From NCBI GenBank assembly GCA_900552955.1, contig USBO01000112.1, forward strand, positions 1-5,953: a stretch of 5,953 bases of DNA, given 5' to 3'. This document shows positions 1-5,953 of this stretch, one piece after another. The notes below the pieces were generated by a model. It did no database searches, was not told where the DNA came from, and worked only from the letters and a program-made list of their open reading frames with translations. Source of the DNA: an uncultured Alistipes sp. (GTDB taxonomy: Bacteria; Bacteroidota; Bacteroidia; Bacteroidales; Rikenellaceae). How positions within the stretch are numbered: position 1 is the first letter of the stretch; the number at the start of each line of letters is the position of its first letter. The position numbers were made by a program, and so were the translations under genes.

Positions 1-414
1 GGCGCCGTGATCGGCGGCGAAGGCAACGGCGGCGTGATCTATCCCGAGCTCCACTACGGCCGCGATGCGCTGGTGGGCGTGGCGCTGTTCCTGACCTATC
101 TGGCGCAGACGGGGTTGAAGATGACCGCCCTGCGCGCCACCTACCCGGCCTACTACGCCTCGAAGAACAAAATCGCGCTGACGCCGGCCATCGACGTGGA
201 TAAAGTGCTGCGTGAGATAAAGGTGCGTTATGCCGGTGAGCAAGTGAACGATATCGACGGCGTGAAAATCGATTTCGCCGAGAACTGGGTGCACCTGCGC
301 AAGTCCAACACCGAGCCCATCATCCGCATCTACACCGAGGCGCGGTCGATGACCGAGGCCGAGGCGCTGGCGCAGCGATTCATCGGCGAGCTGCGCGAAA
401 TCTGCAACCTGTAA
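1..414 (+). CDS. glmM: Phosphoglucosamine mutase / phosphohexomutase, C-terminal part (5' end outside window)
   Basis: This is the last 137 residues of an alpha-D-phosphohexomutase, in frame from base 1 with a TAA stop at 412-414. The family moves phosphate between C6 and C1 of a hexose phosphate. GlmM converts glucosamine-6-P to glucosamine-1-P in the cytoplasm, feeding UDP-GlcNAc for peptidoglycan and glycans. Visible motifs are the sugar-binding loop GEGNGG (fragment residues 6-11) and, in the C-terminal phosphate-binding domain, RKSNTEPIIR (100-109), the counterpart of the family's R-x-S-G-T-E-P. The catalytic serine and metal loop lie upstream of the window. GEGNGG differs from the GEQSGH-type loop of proteobacterial GlmM, and I recall this variant as common in Bacteroidota and archaeal-type enzymes. 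The substrate could therefore be mannose- or glucose-phosphate instead. The family is secure; the gene symbol is less so. The next gene starts 13 bases downstream, so co-transcription is likely. Confidence 0.85.
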   Translation, partial: GAVIGGEGNGGVIYPELHYGRDALVGVALFLTYLAQTGLKMTALRATYPAYYASKNKIALTPAIDVDKVLREIKVRYAGEQVNDIDGVKIDFAENWVHLRKSNTEPIIRIYTEARSMTEAEALAQRFIGELREICNL

Positions 415-427
415 AACGACATAGGAT

Positions 428-1792
428 ATGGAAAAGGTACTCGATTACATCCGGTCGCACCGCGACGCCTTCGTCGAGGAGCTGTTCGAGGTGCTGCGCA
501 TTCCGTCGATCAGCGCGCAGTCGGAACACCGCGAGGATATGGTGCGCTGCGCCGAGCATCTGGCGGCGGCGCTCGTCAAGGCGGGCGCCGACCGCGCCGA
601 GGTGATGCCCACCGAGGGCAATCCGGTGGTCTACGCCGAGCGGATCGTCGATCCCGCGGCCAAGACGGTGCTGGTCTACGGTCACTACGACGTGATGCCG
701 GTCGATCCGCGCGCCGAGTGGACGACCGAGCCGTTCGAACCCGTCGTGCGCGACGGCCGTATCTGGGGCCGCGGCGCCGACGACGACAAGGGGCAGGCAT
801 TCATGCACGTCAAGGCCTTCGAGGCGATGTGCGCGACCGATTCGCTCCCCTGCAACGTGAAGTTCATGCTCGAGGGCGAGGAGGAGATCGGTTCGCAGAG
901 CCTCTACGAATTCTGCCGTAAGCAGAGGAAACTGCTCGAATCGGATGTCATTCTGGTCTCCGACACCTCGATGATCTCGATGGATACTCCCTCGATCACC
1001 TGCGGGTTGCGCGGGCTGACTTACATGGAGGTGGAGGTCACGGGCCCTGACAGAGATCTGCATTCGGGGCTTTACGGCGGCGCGGTGGCCAATCCTGCCA
1101 ACGTGCTGGCGCGGCTGGTCGCATCGCTCGTCGACGACGAGGGGCGCGTGACGATCCCGGGGTTCTACGACGACGTGCGCGAGCTGTCGGCCGCCGAGCG
1201 GCGGGCGCTCAACAAGGCGCCCTTCAGCCTGACCGGCTACAAACGTGCGCTGCACATCGGCGACGTGGCGGGTGAAGCGGGCTATACGACGATGGAGCGC
1301 ACGGGCGTTCGTCCGTCGCTCGACGTGAACGGCATCTGGGGCGGCTACATCGAGGAGGGAACCAAGACGATCATACCGTCGCGCGCGTCGGCCAAGATCT
1401 CGATGCGGCTGGTGCCCGATCAGGATTTCCGCAAGATCGCCAAGCTCTTCGAGCGGCATTTCCGCGCCATCGCACCCCGCAGCGTGAAGGTCGGCGTGCG
1501 CTTCCTCCACGGAGGCGCACCCCATGTGGTGGCTACCGTCCTGCCGGCCTACAAGGCGGCGGAGAGGGCTGTGGAGACCACCTTCGGCAAGAGACCGATC
1601 CCCTTCTATTCGGGCGGTTCGATCCCGATCGTGAGCGCTTTCGAGCAGATTCTGGGCGTGAAGTCGATCCTGCTGGGCTTCGGCCTCGCGCAGGATGCGA
1701 TCCACTCGCCCAACGAGAGCTACGGGCTGGATCAGTTCTTCCGAGGCATCGAGACGATCCCCTATTTCTACCGCTATTTCGCCGAGATGTGA
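428..1792 (+). CDS. M20-family dipeptidase (CNDP/carnosinase-like metallopeptidase)
   Basis: A complete 454-residue di-zinc metallopeptidase, the usual length for the cytosolic non-specific dipeptidase branch of M20. It probably hydrolyses dipeptides in the cytoplasm; no signal peptide is visible. The metal and catalytic residues are in family order: H86 in GHYDVMP with D88 beside it, bridging D119 in GRGADDDKG, general base E152 and metal ligand E153 in EGEEEIGS, D179 in LVSDT, and H426 in AIHSPNE. The inserted lid/dimerisation domain spans roughly residues 200-370. It carries DLHSG (210-214, with the conserved H212) and SMRLVPDQ (325-332). Substrate-loop GGSIP is at 396-400, preceded by FYS where I recall carnosinases having an Arg, so side-chain preference may differ. 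The ATG is preceded by AGGA only one base away, too close for a normal ribosome site. It follows the phosphohexomutase by 13 bases and is probably in the same transcript. Exact substrate is unknown. Confidence 0.95.
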   Translation: MEKVLDYIRSHRDAFVEELFEVLRIPSISAQSEHREDMVRCAEHLAAALVKAGADRAEVMPTEGNPVVYAERIVDPAAKTVLVYGHYDVMPVDPRAEWTTEPFEPVVRDGRIWGRGADDDKGQAFMHVKAFEAMCATDSLPCNVKFMLEGEEEIGSQSLYEFCRKQRKLLESDVILVSDTSMISMDTPSITCGLRGLTYMEVEVTGPDRDLHSGLYGGAVANPANVLARLVASLVDDEGRVTIPGFYDDVRELSAAERRALNKAPFSLTGYKRALHIGDVAGEAGYTTMERTGVRPSLDVNGIWGGYIEEGTKTIIPSRASAKISMRLVPDQDFRKIAKLFERHFRAIAPRSVKVGVRFLHGGAPHVVATVLPAYKAAERAVETTFGKRPIPFYSGGSIPIVSAFEQILGVKSILLGFGLAQDAIHSPNESYGLDQFFRGIETIPYFYRYFAEM

Positions 1793-1802
1793 ACGGGATA
1801 TC

Positions 1803-1847
1803 CCCATGCAAATGCGGCCGCTCATCGAGCGGCCGCATTTGCATGGG
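1803..1847. terminator. Perfect 21-bp hairpin at convergent gene ends, probable bidirectional terminator
   Basis: Arms at 1803-1823 and 1827-1847 are perfect reverse complements around a 3-base loop (ATC). The GC-rich inner stem contains GCGGCCGC in each arm and is flanked by AAAT on one side and ATTT on the other, so either strand reads as a GC hairpin followed by a short T run. It lies 10 bases after the dipeptidase stop and 13 bases before the hydrolase stop, which suits a shared terminator for both units. The T run is only three bases, weaker than a classical intrinsic terminator, so an mRNA 3'-end stabiliser is an alternative. A 10-base palindrome, GGGATATCCC (1795-1804), overlaps its left foot. 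Confidence 0.65.
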
Positions 1848-1860
1848 TGGCGTGCGACGG

Positions 1861-2838
1861 TCAGTTCGCAGCGAAGTTGCTGCGGATGAAGTCCTCGATC
1901 GTGAACTCCCGTGCGACCGGCTCGGCGTAGGTGAAGCGCTCCTGCGTGACGATCATGGCCGGAAGCCGCTCGCCCACCTGCTGCGTGAGGAACTGGTCGA
2001 TCGCGTCGCGGTAGTTGTTCATCGGCACGGTGGCCATCGCATGATCGGCGCCTGCGACCGAATAGAAGTAGTACGGCGTTTTCATCGCGGCGAACTGCTG
2101 CGCGAGGTACTCCGAGCCGTAGATGCCGGCGCTGCCCAGCCGCAGCGCGCCGTAGGGAACGTTGGCGTCGGCGTCGCCGTGGAAGAGCATGACGGGGGCG
2201 GGTGCGTTCGCCCACGTAGGCTCGCCTCCCATGTCGACCACGGCACCGGCGAATGAGATCACACCGGCATAGTCGAATCCTTCGGGCAGCTTGGCCGTCA
2301 GCGGGTTGCCGTTGGCGATGAAGTACTCGCCCTGCAGGACGGTGATCGCTCCGGCGCTCGACCCGCAGGCCACGATCCGCTGAGGGTCGATCCCCCATTC
2401 GGCGGCCTTTCCGACGACGAAGCTCGTCGCGTCGTAGAGGTCCTCGACGGCCATCAGCACCGTCTGCGGCAGCAGTTGCGGGAAGCTCTCGGGCGAGAGC
2501 CGTCCGGCGGCCAGCGGCTCTTTCAGCCCGAGCCGGTAGTCGATCGAGACGACCGTGTACCCCGCCTCGCGGGCCATGTATTCGAAGAACGGACGGTAGG
2601 TCTCGGCGTCGCGCGTGCCGCTGACGAACGCTCCGCCGAAGACGAAGAGCAGGCAGGGCGCCGGTTTGCCGACCGCGGCGGCCGAGGTGCAGGCGTAGCG
2701 GTCGAGCCGCAGCGAGTCGCCGCCCTTGACCGAGTAGACGAACGTTTCGCAGGCGACTTCGTTCGTGTCCGAAGTCGTGCGGCGGCAGCCGGTCGGCAGC
2801 AGGCCGAAGAGCAGCAGCGTCAGGAGAATGTTTCGCAT
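1861..2838 (-). CDS. Exported alpha/beta hydrolase (carboxylesterase-like), putative lipoprotein
   Basis: 325 residues if started at the ATG at 2838; an in-frame TTG at 2847 would add three residues, but ATG gives a cleaner signal sequence. The N-terminus is a short basic, hydrophobic signal ending in LPTGC, with Cys18 as possible lipidation site. The lipobox is imperfect because Pro is at -3. The mature part has an alpha/beta hydrolase fold. FVFGGAF (residues 65-71) fills the HGG oxyanion-loop position with Phe in place of His. SIDYRLG follows at 98-104, then GSSAGA with nucleophile Ser161, HGDAD with likely acid Asp224, and GADHA with His266. This arrangement resembles esterases of the hormone-sensitive-lipase or BD-FAE type. 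The substrate is unknown; an ester on a polysaccharide or small molecule in the periplasm or envelope is plausible. It is the last gene of the glyA unit, 20 bases after the DUF2461 stop. Confidence 0.85.
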   Translation of the reverse strand: MRNILLTLLLFGLLPTGCRRTTSDTNEVACETFVYSVKGGDSLRLDRYACTSAAAVGKPAPCLLFVFGGAFVSGTRDAETYRPFFEYMAREAGYTVVSIDYRLGLKEPLAAGRLSPESFPQLLPQTVLMAVEDLYDATSFVVGKAAEWGIDPQRIVACGSSAGAITVLQGEYFIANGNPLTAKLPEGFDYAGVISFAGAVVDMGGEPTWANAPAPVMLFHGDADANVPYGALRLGSAGIYGSEYLAQQFAAMKTPYYFYSVAGADHAMATVPMNNYRDAIDQFLTQQVGERLPAMIVTQERFTYAEPVAREFTIEDFIRSNFAAN

Positions 2839-2858
2839 GGTTCGCAACTATTTGAAGG

Positions 2859-3542
2859 TTACATCATCTCTTCGTAGGCATATTGCACGGCGCGGTTGAG
2901 CTGCTGCACGAAGGGTGCGGTCTTGCGGAACTCGGCCAGCGTGCGCTCCAGCAGGTCGTCGCCCGCGAGGAACGCGTCGTCGAACGAGCGGCAGAGCGCC
3001 ACCTCCTTCAGCCGCAGCAGAGCGTCGTAGGGAGTGTCGCTCGGGAACCCTGCGGGCGTCCGCCGCAGCATGTGCGACTCGTCGAGCGCGAACCCCTTGG
3101 CGCGCCGGACGTTCGCTGCAAATTCCGCGCCATTGTCCAGGATCTCCTCGCGCACGCTGCGCAGCACCGTGGGGTGCGGCAGGTGAAGCCCCGCGAAGAG
3201 CAGATGACCGCCCTGCGGCCCCTCCCCGGGCGTGCCTTCGAGATGGAAGTAATAGCCGGCATACCCTGCTTTCTTGCCGTGCGGCGCGACGAAGATGCCC
3301 TGCCACGTCTTGTAGGGCGACTTGTCGCGGCTGAAACGCACGTCACGATAGATGCGGTAGGTGCAATCCCTAACCGTAAGCCCTGCGACGGAGGGATCGA
3401 ACGAGGCGATACCCTCGATCAACCCTCCGGCGAAGGCATGGAAACGCTCCTGCAAGTGCAGCCACTCGGTGCGGTGCGCCTCGAACCACGCGCGTTCGTT
3501 GCGGTCGTGCAGCCGGCGCAGGAAATCGACGACCTCCTTCAT
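2859..3542 (-). CDS. DUF2461 (TIGR02453-type) family protein
   Basis: 227 residues, about the normal length for this family of unknown function. Recognisable blocks are NERAWFEAHR near the N-terminus (15-24), YRIYRDVRFSRDKSPYKT (62-79), GYYFHLE (96-102) and a Gly-rich segment with GGHLLFAGLHLP (111-122). The run of Arg, Asp and Lys residues in the second block is the family's most conserved part and would suit binding of a phosphate or nucleic acid, but no activity is established as far as I know. There is no signal peptide or membrane segment, so it should be cytoplasmic. Its ATG at 3542 lies one base beyond the glyA stop (3544-3546), so translation is probably coupled to glyA. The family call rests on remembered motifs. 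The function is unknown. Confidence 0.9.
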   Translation of the reverse strand: MKEVVDFLRRLHDRNERAWFEAHRTEWLHLQERFHAFAGGLIEGIASFDPSVAGLTVRDCTYRIYRDVRFSRDKSPYKTWQGIFVAPHGKKAGYAGYYFHLEGTPGEGPQGGHLLFAGLHLPHPTVLRSVREEILDNGAEFAANVRRAKGFALDESHMLRRTPAGFPSDTPYDALLRLKEVALCRSFDDAFLAGDDLLERTLAEFRKTAPFVQQLNRAVQYAYEEMM

Positions 3543-3543
3543 G

Positions 3544-4824
3544 CTACCACGCGAAAAGCGGGTATTGCGACATCAGCGCATTGACCTCCTTGCGGACGGC
3601 GGCGATGTTGGCTTCGTTCTCAGGATCGTGCAGCACGCGGTCGATCAGCTCGACGATGCACTCCATCTTGTCCTCCTTCAGGCCGCGCGTGGTGATCGCG
3701 GGCGTGCCGAAACGCAGCCCCGACGTCTGGAACGGCGAGCGGCTGTCGAACGGCACCATGTTCTTATTGGTGGTGATGTCGGCCGCCACGAGGCACTTCT
3801 CGGCCAGCTTGCCCGTCAGCTCGGGGAATTTGGTGCGCAGGTCGACCAGCATCAGGTGGTTGTCCGTGCCGCCCGACACGATCTTGTAGCCCCGCTTGAC
3901 GAAGGCCTCGGCCATCGCCTTGGCGTTTTTCTGCACCTGCGCCTGATACTCCCTGTAGGAGGGGGCGAGCGCCTCGCCGAAGGCCACGGCCTTGGCGGCG
4001 ATCACGTGCTCGAGCGGGCCGCCCTGAATGCCCGGGAAGACGGCCGAGTTGAGCAGTTGCGACATCTTCTTGACTACGCCTTTGGGCGTGGTGTAGCCCC
4101 ACGGATTGTCGAAATCCTTGCCCATGAGGATGATGCCGCCGCGCGGGCCGCGCAGCGTCTTATGGGTCGTCGAGGTGACGATGTGGGCGTGTTTCACGGG
4201 GTTGTCCAGCAGTCCGGCGGCGATCAGTCCGGCCGTGTGGGCCATGTCGACCAACAGCAGCGCACCCACCTTGTCGGCGATTTCGCGCATGCGCCTGTAG
4301 TCCCACTCGCGCGAGTAGGCCGACGCACCGCCGATGATGAGTTTCGGACGGTGCTCCAGCGCTTTGCGCTCCATATCGTCGTAGTCGATCGTGCCGCTCC
4401 GCTCGTCGAGGCAGTATCCCACCGCATTGAAATACATACCCGACATGTTGACCGCTGAGCCGTGCGACAGGTGACCGCCGTGCGCCAGATCGAGCCCCAT
4501 GAAGGTGTCGCCCGGCTTGAGCACGGCGAAGAAGACCGCCATATTGGCCTGCGCGCCCGAGTGGGGCTGCACGTTGGCGTATTCGGCGCCGTAGAGGCGG
4601 CAGACGCGTTCGATGGCCAGCGTCTCGATCTGATCGACGACCTCGCAGCCTCCGTAATAACGGGCCCCGGGGTATCCTTCGGCGTATTTGTTGGTCAGCA
4701 CCGACCCCATCGCCTCCATTACCTGGTCGCTGACGTAGTTTTCCGAGGCGATCAGCTCGATGCCCTCCGTCTGGCGCTTGCGCTCGGCGCCGATCAAATC
4801 GAAAATCTGAGAATCTCTTTCCAT
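3544..4824 (-). CDS. glyA: Serine hydroxymethyltransferase
   Basis: A PLP enzyme that converts serine and tetrahydrofolate to glycine and 5,10-methylene-THF, the main one-carbon source for purines, thymidylate and methionine. It is cytoplasmic. Started at the ATG at 4824 it has 426 residues, the length of Bacteroides GlyA, and begins MERDSQIFDLI. An upstream in-frame start at 4908 would add 28 unrelated residues and would lie next to the predicted promoter, so I reject it. Seen in order: IELIASENY (22-30), YAEGYPGARYYGG (47-59, with catalytic-region Glu49), QPHSGAQAN (86-94), AHGGHLSHGS (114-123), VDMAH (192-196, Asp193 for the PLP nitrogen), TSTTHKTLRGPRGG with PLP lysine Lys222, and SGLRFGTPAITTRG (368-381) with substrate-carboxylate Arg371. 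It ends in the YPLFAW type of tail. All key residues are present. It is the first gene of the three-gene - strand unit. Confidence 0.98.
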   Translation of the reverse strand: MERDSQIFDLIGAERKRQTEGIELIASENYVSDQVMEAMGSVLTNKYAEGYPGARYYGGCEVVDQIETLAIERVCRLYGAEYANVQPHSGAQANMAVFFAVLKPGDTFMGLDLAHGGHLSHGSAVNMSGMYFNAVGYCLDERSGTIDYDDMERKALEHRPKLIIGGASAYSREWDYRRMREIADKVGALLLVDMAHTAGLIAAGLLDNPVKHAHIVTSTTHKTLRGPRGGIILMGKDFDNPWGYTTPKGVVKKMSQLLNSAVFPGIQGGPLEHVIAAKAVAFGEALAPSYREYQAQVQKNAKAMAEAFVKRGYKIVSGGTDNHLMLVDLRTKFPELTGKLAEKCLVAADITTNKNMVPFDSRSPFQTSGLRFGTPAITTRGLKEDKMECIVELIDRVLHDPENEANIAAVRKEVNALMSQYPLFAW

Positions 4825-4897
4825 AATATGTGTTAAGCGTGATTTGCCTACCGGTGATTGCGATGCGGCATCCCGAATCCGCCGCTTTATCCTCGGG

Positions 4898-4905
4898 CAA
4901 AGATA
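4898..4905 (-). promoter_or_regulatory. Predicted glyA promoter, -7 element
   Basis: On the - strand the bases read TATCTTTG, a full match to the Bacteroidota sigma-ABfA -7 consensus TAnnTTTG. Transcription would begin near 4891, leaving a leader of about 67 bases before the glyA ATG. No convincing TTTG-type -33 element is found at the usual spacing (about 4925-4929), though -33 elements are often weak in this phylum. No Shine-Dalgarno sequence is visible upstream of the glyA ATG, where the leader is AT-rich. Confidence 0.6.
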
Positions 4906-4925
4906 CACAATCCGAATAATTTTAC

Positions 4926-4933
4926 TACCTTTG
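4926..4933 (+). promoter_or_regulatory. Predicted fabG promoter, -7 element
   Basis: TACCTTTG is a full match to the Bacteroidota -7 consensus TAnnTTTG. Transcription would begin near 4940, giving a leader of about 37 AT-rich bases before the fabG ATG at 4977. The expected -33 position (about 4903-4907) carries no TTTG and overlaps the -7 element of the opposing glyA promoter. The purine run AAGAGA just before the ATG may help ribosome binding. Confidence 0.6.
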
Positions 4934-4976
4934 TCAACGGAATTTTATCAACAACGCTATAACAATTACAAGAGAC

Positions 4977-5723
4977 ATGAAATTACTGGAAGGAAAAGTC
5001 GCAGTCGTGACGGGTGCCGCCCGCGGCATCGGCAAGGCGATTGCATTGCAGTTCGCCAAGGAAGGCGCGAATGTTGCATTCACCGATCTGGTGATCGACG
5101 AGAACGGCAAGGCCACCGAGGCGGAGATCGCCGCGCTGGGCGTGAAGTGCAAGGGCTACGCTTCGAATGCCGCCGATTTCGAGCAGACGCACGAGGTCGT
5201 GAAGCAGATCGTCGAGGATTTCGGCCGCATCGACGTGCTGGTGAACAACGCCGGCATCACGAAGGACGGCCTGATGATGCGCATGAGCGAGGCGCAGTGG
5301 GACGCCGTGCTGACGGTCAACCTGAAGTCGGCCTTCAACTTCATCCATGCCGTGACGCCGGTGATGGCCCGTCAGAAGTCGGGTTCGATCATCAACATGT
5401 CGTCGGTGGTGGGCGTGAGCGGCAATGCCGGTCAGTGCAACTACTCGGCCTCGAAAGCCGGCATGATCGGTCTGGCCAAGTCGATCGCCAAGGAGATGGG
5501 TCCCCGCGGCATCCGCGCCAACTGCATCGCCCCGGGCTTCATCATCACCGATATGACCGACAAACTGCCCGACGAGGTGAAGGAGGGCTGGTACAAGCAG
5601 ATTCCGCTGCGTCGCGGCGGTACGCCCGAGGATGTGGCCAAAGTGGCGCTGTTCCTCGCGTCGGACCTCTCGTCGTATGTCAGCGGTCAGGTGATCCACT
5701 GCTGCGGTGCGATGAACTGCTGA
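4977..5723 (+). CDS. fabG: 3-oxoacyl-[acyl-carrier-protein] reductase (FabG), SDR family
   Basis: A 248-residue classical short-chain dehydrogenase/reductase that reduces 3-oxoacyl-ACP to 3-hydroxyacyl-ACP with NADPH in each round of type II fatty-acid elongation. It is cytoplasmic and probably a tetramer, as in the family. Motifs: cofactor loop TGAARGIG (12-19), NNAG (90-93), and the catalytic tetrad Asn115, Ser143 (MSSVVG), Tyr156 and Lys160 (NYSASKAG). APGFIITDMT (185-194) is the usual FabG segment after the active site. Length and the SVVG...GNAGQCNYSASKAG block match FabG well. Arg16 in the cofactor loop favours NADPH. The C-terminus, HCCGAMNC, has three cysteines where many FabG proteins have a Gly-Gly-Met ending. 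It is not in a visible fab cluster and is read divergently from glyA. Other SDR substrates cannot be fully excluded, but FabG is the best call. Confidence 0.93.
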   Translation: MKLLEGKVAVVTGAARGIGKAIALQFAKEGANVAFTDLVIDENGKATEAEIAALGVKCKGYASNAADFEQTHEVVKQIVEDFGRIDVLVNNAGITKDGLMMRMSEAQWDAVLTVNLKSAFNFIHAVTPVMARQKSGSIINMSSVVGVSGNAGQCNYSASKAGMIGLAKSIAKEMGPRGIRANCIAPGFIITDMTDKLPDEVKEGWYKQIPLRRGGTPEDVAKVALFLASDLSSYVSGQVIHCCGAMNC

Positions 5724-5742
5724 TTTCGGCAACGAATCGACA

Positions 5743-5788
5743 CGAACGAGGTGGAGGGCCGCACGGTCTTTCGCCTCGTTCGGTTTTT
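5743..5788 (+). terminator. Intrinsic (Rho-independent) terminator after fabG
   Basis: A 9-bp perfect outer stem pairs CGAACGAGG (5743-5751) with CCTCGTTCG (5774-5782). It can continue inward, with several G-T pairs, to 5760/5765 around a GCAC loop, giving about 18 pairs. After one G comes a run of five T (5784-5788). It lies 19 bases after the fabG stop and should end the fabG transcript. The T run finishes only 12 bases before the next gene's ATG, so it may also act as a leader attenuator for that gene. Confidence 0.85.
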
Positions 5789-5800
5789 AACGAACTGGAT

Positions 5801-5953
5801 ATGAAACGATTGATTATTCTTGCCGCATGGCTGGTCGGCGGAGCGCTTCCCGCCGCGGCGCAGTCCTACACGATCGCCAACCCCGACGCACGCACGCTGG
5901 GCATGGGCGGCATCGAGACGGTGACGTCGGCCGACGCCTACGCCGTGTTCGAC
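5801..5953 (+). CDS. N-terminus of exported, probable outer-membrane protein (PorV/FadL-like), truncated by window end
   Basis: 51 codons are visible from the ATG at 5801 and the frame is open at the window end. Residues 1-20 form a clear Sec signal peptide: MKR, a hydrophobic core, then a cut after Ala-Ala-Ala, leaving a mature start at Gln21. The mature segment reads ANPDARTLGMGGIETVTSADAYAVFD. A D-A-R-x-x-G-M-G-G stretch followed by a S-A-D-A-Y segment is typical of the start of PorV/PorQ-type and related FadL-like outer-membrane barrels of Bacteroidota, some of which serve type IX secretion. I infer a beta-barrel from this start alone. Which family member it is cannot be decided here. No Shine-Dalgarno sequence is seen, and a terminator ends 12 bases upstream, so transcription probably depends on read-through or on a promoter I cannot identify. 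Confidence 0.75.
   Translation, partial: MKRLIILAAWLVGGALPAAAQSYTIANPDARTLGMGGIETVTSADAYAVFD

Noticed and set aside
380..2398. 672-codon open frame on the - strand spanning the dipeptidase gene and part of the hydrolase gene
   Set aside because: It is rich in Arg, His and Asp, has no recognisable domain, and runs antisense to the conserved dipeptidase gene and through the intergenic hairpin. High GC with strong codon bias leaves such antisense frames open.
2839..2847. TTG start for the hydrolase at 2847
   Set aside because: It adds only three residues before a good ATG at 2838 and has no better ribosome site.
3361..4458. 365-codon open frame on the + strand antisense to glyA
   Set aside because: The composition is Arg/His/Val-rich, there is no family motif, and it lies opposite the strongly conserved glyA. 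It is a shadow frame.
4825..4891. Possible riboswitch or attenuator in the glyA leader
   Set aside because: Only a 5-bp stem (4865-4869 with 4881-4885) and a short palindrome near GATGC were found. There is no T run and nothing resembling a glycine or tetrahydrofolate riboswitch core.
4825..4908. 28-residue N-terminal extension of glyA from a start at 4908
   Set aside because: The extension does not resemble SHMT, the ATG at 4824 gives the normal length and N-terminus, and the 4908 start would lie upstream of the predicted transcription start near 4891.
4983..5732. 249-codon open frame on the - strand opposite fabG
   Set aside because: Almost exactly mirrors fabG, is rich in His, Arg and Asp, and has no recognisable domain.
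1..5953. tRNA, rRNA, CRISPR array, insertion sequence, phage or defence genes
   Set aside because: No cloverleaf-like segment, regularly spaced repeats, transposase motifs or terminal repeats were seen; conserved genes fill nearly all of the window.

Overview
The window looks like chromosomal DNA from a GC-rich member of the Bacteroidota, most likely Alistipes or a close relative in the Rikenellaceae. Three things point there. The glyA product closely resembles Bacteroides-type serine hydroxymethyltransferase as I remember it. Two perfect matches to the Bacteroidota -7 promoter element (TAnnTTTG) sit in the only divergent intergenic gap. Start codons mostly lack strong Shine-Dalgarno sequences. 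The genus is inferred from general resemblance and was not searched.

Layout, left to right. (1) On the + strand, the 3' end of a phosphohexomutase gene (probably glmM) is followed 13 bases later by a complete M20-family dipeptidase gene. (2) A 21-bp perfect hairpin lies in the short gap where this + strand unit meets a - strand unit head-on. (3) The - strand unit is read from right to left: glyA, a DUF2461 gene whose start is one base from the glyA stop, and a secreted or lipoprotein alpha/beta hydrolase 20 bases further on. (4) A 152-base divergent control region carries one promoter for glyA and one for fabG. (5) On the + strand, fabG is followed by a strong intrinsic terminator. (6) The first 51 codons of an exported protein with a PorV/FadL-like N-terminus begin 12 bases after the terminator and run off the window.

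Most of the genes are core metabolism: amino-sugar phosphate isomerisation for cell-wall and glycan precursors, dipeptide hydrolysis, serine/glycine one-carbon exchange, and the reductive step of fatty-acid elongation. No mobile element, CRISPR array, RNA gene or phage gene was seen, and there is no gene-free stretch above 300 bases. I found no convincing undescribed system. The points most worth checking are the face-to-face promoter pair, the long convergent hairpin, the tight coupling of glyA to an uncharacterised gene, and the terminator set directly before the last gene.
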